A DNA stretch of 64,000 nt from Halopelagius inordinatus. Its GTDB lineage: Archaea > Halobacteriota > Halobacteria > Halobacteriales > Haloferacaceae. The position numbers and the translations under genes are program-made. The DNA lies in the NCBI RefSeq assembly GCF_900113245.1, contig NZ_FOOQ01000001.1, positions 682,001 to 746,000 on the forward strand, in the 5' to 3' direction. The first letter of the stretch is position 1; each line of letters starts with the position of its first letter. Below the pieces are notes generated by a model. It saw only the letters and a program-made list of their open reading frames with translations. It made no database searches and was not told where the DNA came from. Positions 1 through 9,105 of the stretch are shown piece by piece.

Positions 1-351
1 TCGCATGTCCGTCGCGAGGTCGGTGTCGAAGTAGACGAGCACGTCGCCCGTCGCCGCCGCGAAGGCGTGTTCGAGTGCCCCGCCGCGACCCAGTCGTTCG
101 TCGCTGTGGAAGTGCCGGACGCGGGCGTCCTCGTCGGCCATTCGCTCTGCAATTTCGGGCGTTCGGTCCGAACAGCCGTCTTCGGCGACGATGACCTCGA
201 ACGCGTCGGCGGGGAGGAACCGAGAGAGCGCCGAAACTGTCGTCTCGACGGTCCGTTCGATAGTGTCCTCTTCGTTGTATGCAGGGAGGACGACGCTCAC
301 CTCGGCGGTTACGGAAGCGTCGACCGCGTCCCCTGCGGTCGGACGACTCAT
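1..351 (-). CDS. Family 2 glycosyltransferase (5' part only)
   Basis: Only the first 117 codons are present; the gene runs off the left edge. The N-terminal GT-A fold is clear. The first strand carries the motif VVLPAYNEE at about residues 20-28. VIVAEDGCSD follows at about residues 51-60. The metal/nucleotide-sugar DxD-type motif (YFDTD) lies close to the window edge. The family transfers a sugar from an activated donor; dolichyl-phosphate-mannose/glucose synthases look like this at the N terminus, so a role in protein N-glycosylation or lipid-linked sugar synthesis on the cytoplasmic face is likely. The acceptor cannot be told. The ATG at 351 lies about 30 nt downstream of a TATA-like box, which supports a leaderless start. 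Confidence 0.88.
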   Translation of the reverse strand, partial: MSRPTAGDAVDASVTAEVSVVLPAYNEEDTIERTVETTVSALSRFLPADAFEVIVAEDGCSDRTPEIAERMADEDARVRHFHSDERLGRGGALEHAFAAATGDVLVYFDTDLATDMR

Positions 352-377
352 TGCTCTGTCATGGCCCTCCCGCGGGT

Positions 378-387
378 ATGTATTTTC
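378..387 (-). promoter_or_regulatory. TATA-like box of the glycosyltransferase gene
   Basis: Read on the minus strand this is GAAAATACAT, centred about 30 nt upstream of the start codon at 351. That is the archaeal TATA position for a leaderless mRNA. The rest of 388-579 shows no further supported gene. Confidence 0.5.
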
Positions 388-579
388 TGTCTTCGTATCC
401 GGCGGATGAACCGGTGCACAAGCCCTGAATGTCTCGATTACGATACTGTTAGACGACCGTACCTGCTCCATACCGTCGTTCCCAACGTGGGGGTCGTCGG
501 GGCCGAAGAATCGCACGACGGAGGCGTGTTAAGCACTCGTACCAAACCCCTCATACCCTCCTACCGTCTTGCGAGAAGT

Positions 580-822
580 ATGAGCACCACCGCTTCTGCC
601 CCGACGACCGACCTCAGCGACAAACAGCGACGTATCCTGCGGTACCTCGAAACGAACGCGCCGGAGCAGATGTACTTCAAATCCCGCCTCATCGCCGAGG
701 ACCTCGGTCTGTCCGCGAAAGAGGTCGGCGCGAACATGCGAGCGCTTCTCTCCGACGAGTTCGACGTGACGGTCGAAAAGTGGGGCTACTCCTCGGGGAC
801 GACGTGGAAAGTGACCGTCTAA
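580..822 (+). CDS. Small winged-helix protein (DUF7123-like)
   Basis: This 80-residue protein belongs to a small haloarchaeal family I recall as DUF7123. Residues about 13-70 form a compact winged-helix: LSDKQRRILRYL is helix 1, and a LSAKEVGANMRAL recognition-helix region is followed by a short wing (KWGYSSGTTWKV). It is probably a DNA-binding regulator, but target and ligand are unknown. The ATG at 580 is chosen because the conserved family starts here; the open frame extends far upstream but that part looks non-coding. It stands alone between two minus-strand genes. Confidence 0.8.
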   Translation: MSTTASAPTTDLSDKQRRILRYLETNAPEQMYFKSRLIAEDLGLSAKEVGANMRALLSDEFDVTVEKWGYSSGTTWKVTV

Positions 823-973
823 GCCCACATTAACTGACCGTACCACCGCGATACGGCGAACCGCGCTCCGCCGTCGCGGGAATTTCGTCGTTCGTCGCCT
901 GTATATGCCAGCACCGTCGCTCTCGCGCGGACGCTCGTTTTTCGGATAATATCGGACGAAAGCGACGCCGCCG

Positions 974-1600
974 TCAGGGGTCGAACCGAATTATCTGTGC
1001 GGCGTCACCGGCGAACTCGGCGGCGTCGGGGCCGAACGAGTCCGCGTACCGGATGAGGAGGGTGATGAGCGTCTCGGGGCGACGCACGGCGTACCCGTTC
1101 TCGCGCGAGAGCAGACCGGCCTCGTCGAGTTCTCTCGCGTACGTGCTCACCGTCGCGCGCGACACGTCGAGGCGGTCTGCGAGGTCGGACCCCGTGGCGT
1201 CCGGGTCGCGGAGCAGTTCGATCACCATCCCGCGCGCCGTCGAACGACGCAGATAGCCGAGCGACGCCTGTTCGAACTCGCTGAACCGCCCGGTCGGGAA
1301 GAACCGTTTGTAGTCGCCGTCGCGCCGGGACTCGACGACGCCCTCTTCGAGGAGATGTCGCAGGTGATACTGCGTCTCACCGGTCCCTAGCTTCAGGTCG
1401 TCGCGAACTTTCGAGAAATGCGCACCCGGCGTCGCGGCCACGTATCCGACGATAGCGTCCCGCGCGTCGCTTCCGGATTCGGCCGGTTCGTCCCCACTTC
1501 CGTCGTCGTCTCCCAACCCGACGAGCGGCGTCGCGGCCCCGAACGCCGCGAACCGTCGCAGCGTGGCCCGTTTTTCTTCGTCCACCCCATTTTCTGCCAT
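974..1600 (-). CDS. Two-domain winged-helix transcriptional regulator
   Basis: This 208-residue cytoplasmic protein carries two winged-helix DNA-binding domains in tandem. The first spans about residues 45-100 (HFSKVRDDLKLGTGETQYHL, then a wing). The second spans about residues 120-165 (SDLADRLDVSRATVSTYARE, then a wing). A short N-terminal segment with an alanine/glycine run precedes them. It resembles haloarchaeal ArsR/MarR-like double-wHTH proteins that often control cell-surface or stress genes, but no ligand-binding domain is visible. The regulon is unknown. The ATG at 1600 is the only plausible start. Confidence 0.82.
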   Translation of the reverse strand: MAENGVDEEKRATLRRFAAFGAATPLVGLGDDDGSGDEPAESGSDARDAIVGYVAATPGAHFSKVRDDLKLGTGETQYHLRHLLEEGVVESRRDGDYKRFFPTGRFSEFEQASLGYLRRSTARGMVIELLRDPDATGSDLADRLDVSRATVSTYARELDEAGLLSRENGYAVRRPETLITLLIRYADSFGPDAAEFAGDAAQIIRFDP

Positions 1601-1693
1601 CTGTACTACCTGGAGTAGGGACGGTCGGGTGCAAAAGCGCTTCGCTCCGGTCGTAGTGAGGCGTTAATACGTTCCATTTCGTGACTTTCAGCC

Positions 1694-2914
1694 TTATTCG
1701 AGCTCTCGTTCGACCTCCGTGTCTTCGTCGGAGTCGGGATTCGCCGCCGCGTCCGCCCCGTCGTCGACGACTTCGTCGGAGTCGCGGATGTCCGCTTTGT
1801 CCTCCGCGTCCGCCTCGGTGATTATCTCGTCGGCGCTCTTTATATCGGGGTCGGAGCCCTCCTTTATCGCTTGGGCCTCCTGTTCGAGTTCTTCGACGTC
1901 CATCTCGGCGGCTTGGTCTATCTGGCCGAGAATCTCTTCGATGTCGTCTAAGCCGATGAGCTCTCGGGTTTCGGCGTCGAAGTCGAGGCTGTCGAGACCG
2001 GCCTGTTCTTGAACGTCGCTGTTGGAGAGCTGTCGGCCGTACCGGCCGAGAAGCGAGGTGAGTTCCTGCGGGAGGACGAACGTCGTCGACTCGCCCTGTC
2101 CGATGCTTTCGAGCGTCTCCATTCCCTTCTCGATTATCGCGCGTTCGCCCATCGACTCGGCGGACTTCGCGCGGAGGACGGTGGAGATGGCGTCACCCTG
2201 CGCTTCGAGAATCTGGCTCTGCTTTTCACCCTGCGCTCGGATGATGTTCGACTGCTTTTCACCTTCCGCCGTCTCGACGGCGGAGCGACGTTCACCCTGC
2301 GCTTCGAGGATCATCGCGCGGCGGCGGCGTTCCGCGGAGGTCTGTTGTTCCATCGCCTGTTGGACCTCTTGGGAGGGGTTGACTTCCCGGACTTCCACGC
2401 TCTCGACGCGAACGCCCCACTCGTCTGTGGGTTCGTCGAGCTCTTTCCGGATTCGCGCGTTTATCTCCTGTCGCTTGTTCAGCGTGTCGTCGAGTTCCAT
2501 GTCGCCGAGGACGGCCCGAAGCGTCGTCTGTGCCAGGTTCGAGACGGCTTTCTTGTAGTCGTCGACTTCGAGAAACGCCTTCTTCGCGTCCATCACCTTG
2601 ATGTAGACGACGGCGTCGGCGGTGACCGGCGAGTTGTCCCGCGTGATGGCTTCCTGACGCGGCACGTCGAGCGTCTGGGTCCGCATGTCGAAGGCGTACG
2701 TCCGCGACACGAACGGTGGGATGAAGCTGATACCGGGTTGGAGTAGTCGGCGGTACTCGCCGAACACCGTCAGCGCCTTCTTCTCGTACGCGTCGACGAT
2801 CTCCACCATCTGGTAGACGGTGACGACCGCCAGAAGGAGGACTAACAGTCCGACGAGGTACGAACCGAAACCGAGACCGAGACCGAACTGGAGTGTTACG
2901 AGGTCCAATACCAT
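1694..2914 (-). CDS. Stomatin/prohibitin-like SPFH membrane protein
   Basis: This 406-residue protein has one N-terminal membrane anchor at about residues 10-33. A complete SPFH/band-7 domain follows (about 35-200), including FIPPFVSRTYAFDMRTQTLD and the VRVESVEVREVNPSQEV region. A long helical stretch (about 185-265) is rich in repeated EGE/AQGEKQS units typical of stomatins. The C-terminal 80 residues are strongly acidic, as usual in haloarchaea. SPFH proteins oligomerise on membranes and organise microdomains or protease partners. The gene lies 93 nt downstream of a NfeD gene on the same strand, the classic stomatin/NfeD pairing. A TATA-like GGATAAG on the plus strand at 2938-2944 suggests it also has its own promoter. 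Confidence 0.93.
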   Translation of the reverse strand: MVLDLVTLQFGLGLGFGSYLVGLLVLLLAVVTVYQMVEIVDAYEKKALTVFGEYRRLLQPGISFIPPFVSRTYAFDMRTQTLDVPRQEAITRDNSPVTADAVVYIKVMDAKKAFLEVDDYKKAVSNLAQTTLRAVLGDMELDDTLNKRQEINARIRKELDEPTDEWGVRVESVEVREVNPSQEVQQAMEQQTSAERRRRAMILEAQGERRSAVETAEGEKQSNIIRAQGEKQSQILEAQGDAISTVLRAKSAESMGERAIIEKGMETLESIGQGESTTFVLPQELTSLLGRYGRQLSNSDVQEQAGLDSLDFDAETRELIGLDDIEEILGQIDQAAEMDVEELEQEAQAIKEGSDPDIKSADEIITEADAEDKADIRDSDEVVDDGADAAANPDSDEDTEVERELE

Positions 2915-3007
2915 ACCGGAGATTAGTGAGGTGTCCGGATAAGCGTTAGCCCGACCCCCCGACGACCGAACTGCGTGACGGGACCGGCTTTCGCGGGCGT
3001 CCGAGCG

Positions 3008-3598
3008 TCAGGTGCGTTCGGTTTCGGACTCGACGGCGGCGTCGTCGTCTCGGGCCGACCGAACTCGGTCCCGCGCCAGTTCGCGGTCTATCTCGTCTTG
3101 CGGCGCGTTGAGCGATTCGACCGTGACGACGTTTCCGCCGCCGGGGTCTACGATGATGACCTCCTCTCCTTCGGCTATCTCGCCGCTCACCGACCGCGCG
3201 GCGTAGTGAGGGTTGAACCCGCCGCCTTCGAGCAGTTTTATCTCGCCGTCCGTCGGCGTCACTCGCTCCGTCACGCGGCCGGTCTGCCCGCGGAGCGACC
3301 CCGAGTCCGACGTCTGGCCGGTTCCTTTCCCGCCGTAGAAGTCGAGTTCGCGGTAGCCGTAGAGCGCCAGACTCCCGAAGAGCAAGACGAGAACGCCGAG
3401 GACGACGGGTCCCGCGAACGGCCCGAGGACGAGTCCGACGAGTCCCGCCGCCAAGAGCGCGATGCCGAGGACGATAAAGTGCGCGCCGGGCGCGAGTGCC
3501 TCCGCGAGCGTGAGACCCAGTCCGGCCGTGACGAGGAGGAGCGGTAACGCCTCTGGGCCGATAGAGAACTGCAACAGCGAGAGCGACGACCCGAGCAT
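3008..3598 (-). CDS. NfeD family membrane protein
   Basis: This 196-residue protein has about three closely spaced membrane helices (residues about 5-80). A soluble OB-fold domain follows at about residues 95-160, with the NfeD signature GQTGRV, SVSGEIAEGEEVIIVD and VVTVESL. It is the short form without the ClpP-like serine protease domain. NfeD proteins work with neighbouring SPFH proteins; the next gene on this strand encodes such a partner. The C-terminal 35 residues are charged and probably disordered. The start is at 3598, with a TATA-like CTTAAT about 27 nt upstream (plus strand 3621-3630). Confidence 0.9.
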   Translation of the reverse strand: MLGSSLSLLQFSIGPEALPLLLVTAGLGLTLAEALAPGAHFIVLGIALLAAGLVGLVLGPFAGPVVLGVLVLLFGSLALYGYRELDFYGGKGTGQTSDSGSLRGQTGRVTERVTPTDGEIKLLEGGGFNPHYAARSVSGEIAEGEEVIIVDPGGGNVVTVESLNAPQDEIDRELARDRVRSARDDDAAVESETERT

Positions 3599-3620
3599 AC
3601 CGGACCTATGGAACGCTCAC

Positions 3621-3630
3621 GATTAAGGAT
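3621..3630 (-). promoter_or_regulatory. TATA-like box of the NfeD gene
   Basis: Minus-strand ATCCTTAATC lies 23-32 nt upstream of the ATG at 3598, fitting a leaderless or near-leaderless transcript covering nfeD and possibly the stomatin gene. Confidence 0.45.
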
Positions 3631-3651
3631 TTGCACGCCTGCGACGGTCCG

Positions 3652-4797
3652 CTACGGTTCGGTCGCGTCCGGGGCGACGGAGCTATCTCTCGTGAATCGG
3701 ACGCCCGGCCCGTCTCTCGACTGTACGAGGAGCGTCCCGCTTTGGGCGTCGGCGGGCACCGAAAACACCGTCCACACGTCGCGCGACTCGCCCGGCGCGA
3801 ACAGACCCCCGGCGGGGAACCCGGTCGCGTTCCGAAGCGGTTGGTAGCCGTACCGGTCGCCCGCCACTTCGAGCGCCAACTGGCTCTGTGACAACTGTTC
3901 GGGCGACTCGCCGACGTTCGTGACGTTCATCCGAACGACGACGAACGTCTCGTTCGGCGGCGCGTCGTAGGTGGTCCCGTTTATCGTGACGCTGTCCGTC
4001 GTCTTCGCGTTCCACCGCGCGTCGAGACTCGCGTTCGCGCCGGCCGTCGAGACGGCGGAGACCGCCGTCGATTCGTCGCCGCCGCCCGCCCCGGGGAGTC
4101 CGAGCATCCCCGCGACTGACCCCGCGGCGACCAACAGCAGTGCCGCGACGACCACGGAGAGGAGGGTCCGCGGCGACACCGGAAGCGCGTCGAGTCGCCC
4201 GCCACCGTCGCCGTCGTCGCCGTCGTCGTTCGCCCCGTCGGGTGGCGTCGGTCCGTCGGCGGCGTCGGAGTCGTCGGACCCGCCGCCGTACCCGCCGAGC
4301 CTGTTTCTGATTCGCGTCTGTATCTCGGCGGGGTCGAACGGTAGGGTGACGGGGAGCGTCTCGGGTACCGGGAGCCCGAGCGCTCTGAGTTTCGCGAGAA
4401 TCGGATCGAACGGACCGCCGCCCGTGTACTCGCGGAGGACGTGGTGGAACTCTCCCTCTTCGACGGTACCCTCCAGCGTGGACCGGTCGAGGAGGTGGAT
4501 TCCCTTCGCGTCGGCTATCTTCCGCGCCTCGTCCGCGTACGCGCCTTGGGTGGCGACGACGGCCACGTCCACGCCTTTCTTTCCGCAGAGCGTCACGAAC
4601 CGGCGGAGATGTTGCCCCGAGACGTGCGACTCCGTCGTCGGGAAGACGAAGAGCACGCCTCGCTTTCCGTCGCCGCGTTCGCCGATGATGAAGTACGTCC
4701 CGTTCGCTCGCTCTTGGACCGTCGTCTCCCATCCGCGTTCGCCCCAGAGGTCCGAGAGAAACGAGACGAACTCGTCCGGTTCGAGTTCGGGAATCAC
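3652..4797 (-). CDS. Membrane protein with degenerate Mrr-type nuclease fold and extracellular domain
   Basis: The 381 residues split into four parts. Residues 1-115 match the Mrr/restriction-endonuclease-like fold; the C-terminal half VATQGAYADEARKIADAKGI is characteristic. About 120-210 is a linker ending in an Asp/Gly-rich run. One membrane helix lies at about 215-240. A beta-sandwich resembling DUF4352/telokin-like domains (about 260-375) presumably faces outside. In active Mrr proteins a D...(E/Q)xK triad cuts DNA; here the expected QxK strand reads VLFVFP, so nuclease activity is unlikely. A role in sensing or binding is inferred, not shown. No methylase or restriction partner is nearby. 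Confidence 0.72.
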   Translation of the reverse strand: MIPELEPDEFVSFLSDLWGERGWETTVQERANGTYFIIGERGDGKRGVLFVFPTTESHVSGQHLRRFVTLCGKKGVDVAVVATQGAYADEARKIADAKGIHLLDRSTLEGTVEEGEFHHVLREYTGGGPFDPILAKLRALGLPVPETLPVTLPFDPAEIQTRIRNRLGGYGGGSDDSDAADGPTPPDGANDDGDDGDGGGRLDALPVSPRTLLSVVVAALLLVAAGSVAGMLGLPGAGGGDESTAVSAVSTAGANASLDARWNAKTTDSVTINGTTYDAPPNETFVVVRMNVTNVGESPEQLSQSQLALEVAGDRYGYQPLRNATGFPAGGLFAPGESRDVWTVFSVPADAQSGTLLVQSRDGPGVRFTRDSSVAPDATEP

Positions 4798-4894
4798 CGC
4801 GTCTCACCTCGAAGACGCGTCGCCCGGGCGGCGTGGGATGTCGCCTCGGCGGCGGTTCGTCGCGGGCGGGTCGGAGACTGAAAGTGGAGTGCGG

Positions 4895-6670
4895 TCATCT
4901 GGTGGACCTCCGTCGAGCGATGAGGAGTGCTGCGCCGAGGAACGCGAGTACGGGAATCGAGAGCGGAAGCGGAATACTCGACTCCGACGCCTCCGAGGGC
5001 CCCAACGGCGTATTCGTCAAAATCGGATACGGCGTCGCCGTCGGGTCCGGCGTCGGCGTGGCAGTCCGCGTCGGCGTCGGTGTCGCCGTCTCCGTCGGTG
5101 CCGCCGGGAAATCGACGTAAGCGGTGTCGTTCACCACGGAGTCGTTTCGGACGTAGGCGGTGTCGTTTCCGGCGTCGTACGACCCGTCGCCGTTTCTGTC
5201 GGCGACGAGTTCGGCGCGTATCGTCTGTGAGTCGTACAGGGGAACAGAGAGCGACGCGGAGACGTTCTCGTGGCGGCCCGGTTCGAGATAGTTCGACCAC
5301 CCCACGTCGGTGCCGCCCTCGTCGACGAGTCTGACGAACCCGCCCTCGGGAACCTCGGCGTACGCGACGTCCAGTTGCGGGTCGTCGCCGGGGTTTTGGT
5401 CGTCGAATCTGACGGTCGGGTCGGGTGCGACTATCGCGACCTCCTGCATCGTCTCGCCTTGGTGGTCGTCTACCCACATCGTCGCGTTCGCGCCGCGAGA
5501 GACGTCCCCGAGGTCGAACGACGCCTCGAACCGCCCGTCTCCGTCGACCGTCGCCCGCCGAATCTTGAGGAACGCGCTCGGGTCCGGCGAACGCATCCGT
5601 ACCTCGAACGTCGTGTTCGGCGCGCGGTTCGTCGTCCCGGACACGACGTACGTGTCGTTCTCCCACGAGTAGTGGACGCGGTCCGTCTCGGGGGCGAGAC
5701 TCGCCGTCGGGCGAACTATCCGGACGGGCGTCGTCGCCAGCACCCTCTCTCCGTCGTCGAGCGTGTTCGATTCCGTCAGCGTGAGTCGCGCTTCGTACCG
5801 ATTTCGCTCCGACTGCCGCGAGAGCGAGACGTTCGAGGTGTCCCAGACGGCGTATATCCGGTCGTTCTCGAAGTCGGGGTAGACGGTCACGTTCGCTCGC
5901 TTCGCGCCGCCCGAGGTTCCGTGCGCGAGATAGGACGTGGGCTCGCGGTTCGGCCCGGGAGCCGTCTGCGTGAAGTTCAGCTTCACGCCGTTTGCCGCGT
6001 CGTCGCCGCTCAGGTCCGCGGCGTTCAACGCCGTCTCCAGTCCCTGTTCTTCTATCTCGACCACCGCGTAATCGCCTTTCGCGACGGGTTCGCTCGCCGA
6101 GGCGATGCCGGTGAGAGGTCCGACGTCGGCGTTCCCGTCGCCGTCCGTCCCCACCTCGGAGGGGTCGAACTCGCCGGGCGCGACGAGGGTTCGTGCAGTC
6201 GTCTCCCCGCGCGGTTCGACGGTCAGCGTCGCGATGTCGCGTTCGTCGCCGCCGACGTCGACGCGCATGAGGTAGTCTGCGGGTTCGAGGGGCTTCTCCA
6301 GCGGTTCCGAGAGAAGCGTCGCGTCGCCGCCGGTGACGTAGGTGTCCGGGTCGGCGTCCGTCGCAGCGTACGTGTCGATACTCACCTCGTCCGTCCCGGA
6401 CCCGCCGAGCCGAATTCGGAGGTGGTAGCCGTAATCGGGGCCGCCGATAGTCACGTTCGCGGGACCGGAGTGACTGACGCTGAACGTCAGTTCGTCGCCG
6501 CGGGTGACCGTCACGTTGCCGTCGCCGAACGAACCGGAGGCGTCGTCGGCGGCGAAGGCAACTGACGTATCCGAACCGGTGGCTGTCGTGAGGGCGTCTG
6601 CCGGGACTGCTACCGCGGCGACGACGAGCATCGTCGCCACCGCCGTCGCGAGTATGTGTGTGCGTCTCAT
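4895..6670 (-). CDS. Secreted surface protein with C-terminal membrane anchor
   Basis: This 591-residue protein begins with a Sec-type signal peptide (about residues 1-27, MRRTHILATAVATMLVV then a PADA cleavage region). A long extracellular part made of beta-rich, acidic repeats follows (about 30-530). A Thr/Pro linker (about 530-560) with repeated TATPTPT units, likely O-glycosylated, leads to a final hydrophobic helix with a basic tail (AALLIARRRSTR). This is the architecture of haloarchaeal S-layer-associated proteins, similar to BGTF/DUF7827-type surface proteins; a perfect PGF-CTERM tripartite signal is not present. The inner ATG at 6670 is preferred over 6700 because it puts the Arg-Arg directly before the signal helix. 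Function is unknown. Confidence 0.83.
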   Translation of the reverse strand: MRRTHILATAVATMLVVAAVAVPADALTTATGSDTSVAFAADDASGSFGDGNVTVTRGDELTFSVSHSGPANVTIGGPDYGYHLRIRLGGSGTDEVSIDTYAATDADPDTYVTGGDATLLSEPLEKPLEPADYLMRVDVGGDERDIATLTVEPRGETTARTLVAPGEFDPSEVGTDGDGNADVGPLTGIASASEPVAKGDYAVVEIEEQGLETALNAADLSGDDAANGVKLNFTQTAPGPNREPTSYLAHGTSGGAKRANVTVYPDFENDRIYAVWDTSNVSLSRQSERNRYEARLTLTESNTLDDGERVLATTPVRIVRPTASLAPETDRVHYSWENDTYVVSGTTNRAPNTTFEVRMRSPDPSAFLKIRRATVDGDGRFEASFDLGDVSRGANATMWVDDHQGETMQEVAIVAPDPTVRFDDQNPGDDPQLDVAYAEVPEGGFVRLVDEGGTDVGWSNYLEPGRHENVSASLSVPLYDSQTIRAELVADRNGDGSYDAGNDTAYVRNDSVVNDTAYVDFPAAPTETATPTPTRTATPTPDPTATPYPILTNTPLGPSEASESSIPLPLSIPVLAFLGAALLIARRRSTR

Positions 6671-6810
6671 CGGAGTGGACGAAGCGGGAGCGTTACGCAT
6701 CTCTACCCGGCATCACCCATAAAAGACTACGGTCAGGTACTCAGAATTGATAACTCGGCGGCTCGGATTCGCTCCTCGCGGGGGCGTCGAGGCGTTCGGT
6801 CGCCGTCCGG

Positions 6811-7053
6811 TCAGACCGGGGAGACGGCCGTCAAGACGAGGGCGACGGTGCCGAGAGCCCCGAGGACGACGAAGAGGACGTTCTCGGGCGAGGGTCGCCC
6901 GGGCTCCAGCGGTTCGAGTCGGGGAGTCTCCGCTCCCTCCTCGTCGGACCAGAACAGACCGGCGGTGTCCTCGGTGGGCGTCGCGCCCGCCTCGGCCGTC
7001 CGGTCCGCGTCGTTCTCGCGGGCGGTGTCTGCGTCGTCGGGTCGGTCCATCAT
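6811..7053 (-). CDS. Small single-TM haloarchaeal protein (DUF7312-like)
   Basis: This 80-residue protein has an acidic, probably disordered N-terminal 50 residues and one C-terminal membrane helix (ENVLFVVLGALGTVALVLTA). The pattern fits a family I recall as DUF7312. Two adjacent ATGs (7053 and 7050) could serve as start. It lies 61 nt upstream of nothing on its own strand except the surface-protein gene further down, and directly downstream of pyruvate kinase. No function can be proposed. Confidence 0.7.
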   Translation of the reverse strand: MMDRPDDADTARENDADRTAEAGATPTEDTAGLFWSDEEGAETPRLEPLEPGRPSPENVLFVVLGALGTVALVLTAVSPV

Positions 7054-7114
7054 CGGACGGTAAGCGATACACCGGCAAATGCCTGCCGACCGGGAGGCGA
7101 ACGTCGTCCGCGCG

Positions 7115-8875
7115 TCAGCGGCGTCCTTCGGCGTCGTGTTCGATGACGTTGCCCTCGTAGACGACGCCGCGTTCGGCGTGAACCGTCACTTCGGTGCCCG
7201 CGACGACGCTCTCCGGGAGGGGAGCGCCCGATATCATCGGGATGTCGATTTCGCGCGCGACGAGTGCGGGGTAGCCCGTCATCCCCGGCCGCGCGTCGAT
7301 GATTCCGCCGAGGTTCTTCGCGTCGCCTTCGAACTCGGCGTCGAAGTCCGCGGGCAAGGCGAGAATCGACCCGTTCGGCACGTTCGTCAGGTCGCCGTCC
7401 GGGGCGAACGCGAGGGGTCCGGCGACGCGCCCGCCGACCACCTTCCGGCCGGTGGCGATGGCTTCGGCGGCGACGTGGACTTTGAGCATGTTCGTCGTGT
7501 TCGTCCCCTCCAGTTCGGTCATCATCCCCGAGAGGACGACGATGGTGTCGCCAGAAGACGCCACCTCCGTCTCGAGGGCGGCGTCCACGGCGTCGTCCAT
7601 TATCTCGTCGACGCCGTTGTGGTAGGGCGAGTACGTCGGAATGATGCCCCACGAGAGCGCGAGTTGGCGGCGAACGCGGTCGTTCGGCGTCGTCGCGATG
7701 ACCGGAACGCCCGGCCGGAACTTCGCCGTCTTCCGCGCGGTGTAGCCGGACTCGGAGGCCGCGACGATGGCGCTTGCGTCCACGTCGCGAGCGAGGTAGC
7801 GCGCGGACCGCGCGAGTGCCTCCGTCCGCGAGTTGTCCTCTGCGGTCGGGATGTGGCTCTCTTGGGTCTCGTCGTACTCCGGACTCGCCTCCACCTGCCG
7901 GACGATGCTGTCCATCGTCTCGACGACGCGGACGGGGTCGTCGCCGATGGCCGTCTCGCCCGAGAGCATCACCGCGTCGGTGCCGTCGAGGACGGCGTTT
8001 GCGACGTCGGAAGCCTCCGCGCGGGTCGGCCGCCGCGCGTGGACCATCGAGTCGAGCATCTCCGTCGCCGTGATGACGGGCGTGCCCGTCGCGTGACATT
8101 TCCGGATGATGCGCTTTTGGATGATGGGGACGTCCTCTAGCGGCATCTCGACGCCGAGGTCACCGCGGGCGACCATCACGCCGTACGCCGCCTCGATGAT
8201 CTCGTCTAAGTTCTCGACGGCCCCCGCGCGCTCTATCTTGGCGACGACGGGGATGTCCGCGCCGAGGTTCTCCAGTTCGTCGCTTATGGTATAGATGTCG
8301 TTTGCGGTGCGGACGAACGAGGCGGCGACGAAGTCGGCTTCCTTCTCCGCGGCGACTTCCAGTTCCCGCCGGTCGCCCTCGGTGATGAGGTCGATGTCGA
8401 GACTCACGCCGGGGACGTTCACGCCCTTGCGACCGCTGAGTTCGCCACCCGAGTCGATGTGCGCGACGACGGCCCCGTTCTCGATTCGCTCGACCGTCGC
8501 CTCGATTCGGCCGTCGTCGAGCAGAACCGTATCGCCCGCCTCCGCGGCGGCGATAGAGTACGACAGACCCACCTCTTCGGGCGTCGCGTCGTCGCCTTCG
8601 ACGAACCGGACCTCGGACCCCGTCTCCAGGTGGATGGGTTCGTCGAGGGGGGCGGTCCGAACCTCGGGCCCCTGCAGGTCGACCATCGCCGCGATCGGTT
8701 CCGTCGTCATCTCGTCCACGTCGCGGATGCGGTCTATGACCTCCGCGCGGTGTTCGGGCGTCCCGTGACTGGCGTTCAGTCGCCCGACGCTCATCCCGGC
8801 GTCGGCCAACGACCGAATCGTGGCTCGGTCGTCCGACGCTGGCCCCAGCGTACAGACGATTTTCGCGTTTCTCAT
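7115..8875 (-). CDS. pyk: Pyruvate kinase with C-terminal PEP-utiliser-like domain
   Basis: This 586-residue enzyme converts PEP + ADP to pyruvate + ATP, the last step of glycolysis. The barrel carries the expected motifs: MRNAKIVCTLGPAS at the start, NASHGTPEHR, VDLQGPEVRT, VAKIERAGAVENLDEI, MVARGDLGVEMP and ITATEMLDSM. After the regulatory C domain (ends about residue 475) a further 85-100 residues resemble the swivelling phosphohistidine domain of PEP-utilising enzymes; its motif reads MTGYPALVARE, with no His at the usual TSHA position. This extension is common in archaeal and Gram-positive pyruvate kinases. The ATG at 8875 is supported by a TATA-like box 22-29 nt upstream; the frame continues upstream without family similarity. 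Confidence 0.97.
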   Translation of the reverse strand: MRNAKIVCTLGPASDDRATIRSLADAGMSVGRLNASHGTPEHRAEVIDRIRDVDEMTTEPIAAMVDLQGPEVRTAPLDEPIHLETGSEVRFVEGDDATPEEVGLSYSIAAAEAGDTVLLDDGRIEATVERIENGAVVAHIDSGGELSGRKGVNVPGVSLDIDLITEGDRRELEVAAEKEADFVAASFVRTANDIYTISDELENLGADIPVVAKIERAGAVENLDEIIEAAYGVMVARGDLGVEMPLEDVPIIQKRIIRKCHATGTPVITATEMLDSMVHARRPTRAEASDVANAVLDGTDAVMLSGETAIGDDPVRVVETMDSIVRQVEASPEYDETQESHIPTAEDNSRTEALARSARYLARDVDASAIVAASESGYTARKTAKFRPGVPVIATTPNDRVRRQLALSWGIIPTYSPYHNGVDEIMDDAVDAALETEVASSGDTIVVLSGMMTELEGTNTTNMLKVHVAAEAIATGRKVVGGRVAGPLAFAPDGDLTNVPNGSILALPADFDAEFEGDAKNLGGIIDARPGMTGYPALVAREIDIPMISGAPLPESVVAGTEVTVHAERGVVYEGNVIEHDAEGRR

Positions 8876-8896
8876 GCGTCGTGTTACTCGCGAATA

Positions 8897-8904
8897 GATA
8901 AAAA
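8897..8904 (-). promoter_or_regulatory. TATA-like box of pyruvate kinase gene
   Basis: Minus-strand TTTTTATC ends 22 nt upstream of the pyk start. The remaining intergenic bases up to 9105 show no supported feature. Confidence 0.45.
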
Positions 8905-9105
8905 AGCCCGACGATGACGGCGTTCGAGTGAGACGCTCTCGCACGCCGCCTCGCGGACGGTAAGCGGCCGTCTCGCCGTCTCTCTCGGCGGGGAGATGCG
9001 CGCCCGCCCGAGACCGGGTGTCGGTCGGCGCGCCCCGTCCGTGCGCCCGGACTCGCAACTCGGTCAGACGAGACGGAGAAACGACCCGCGGAGACGGAGC
9101 CTCCG

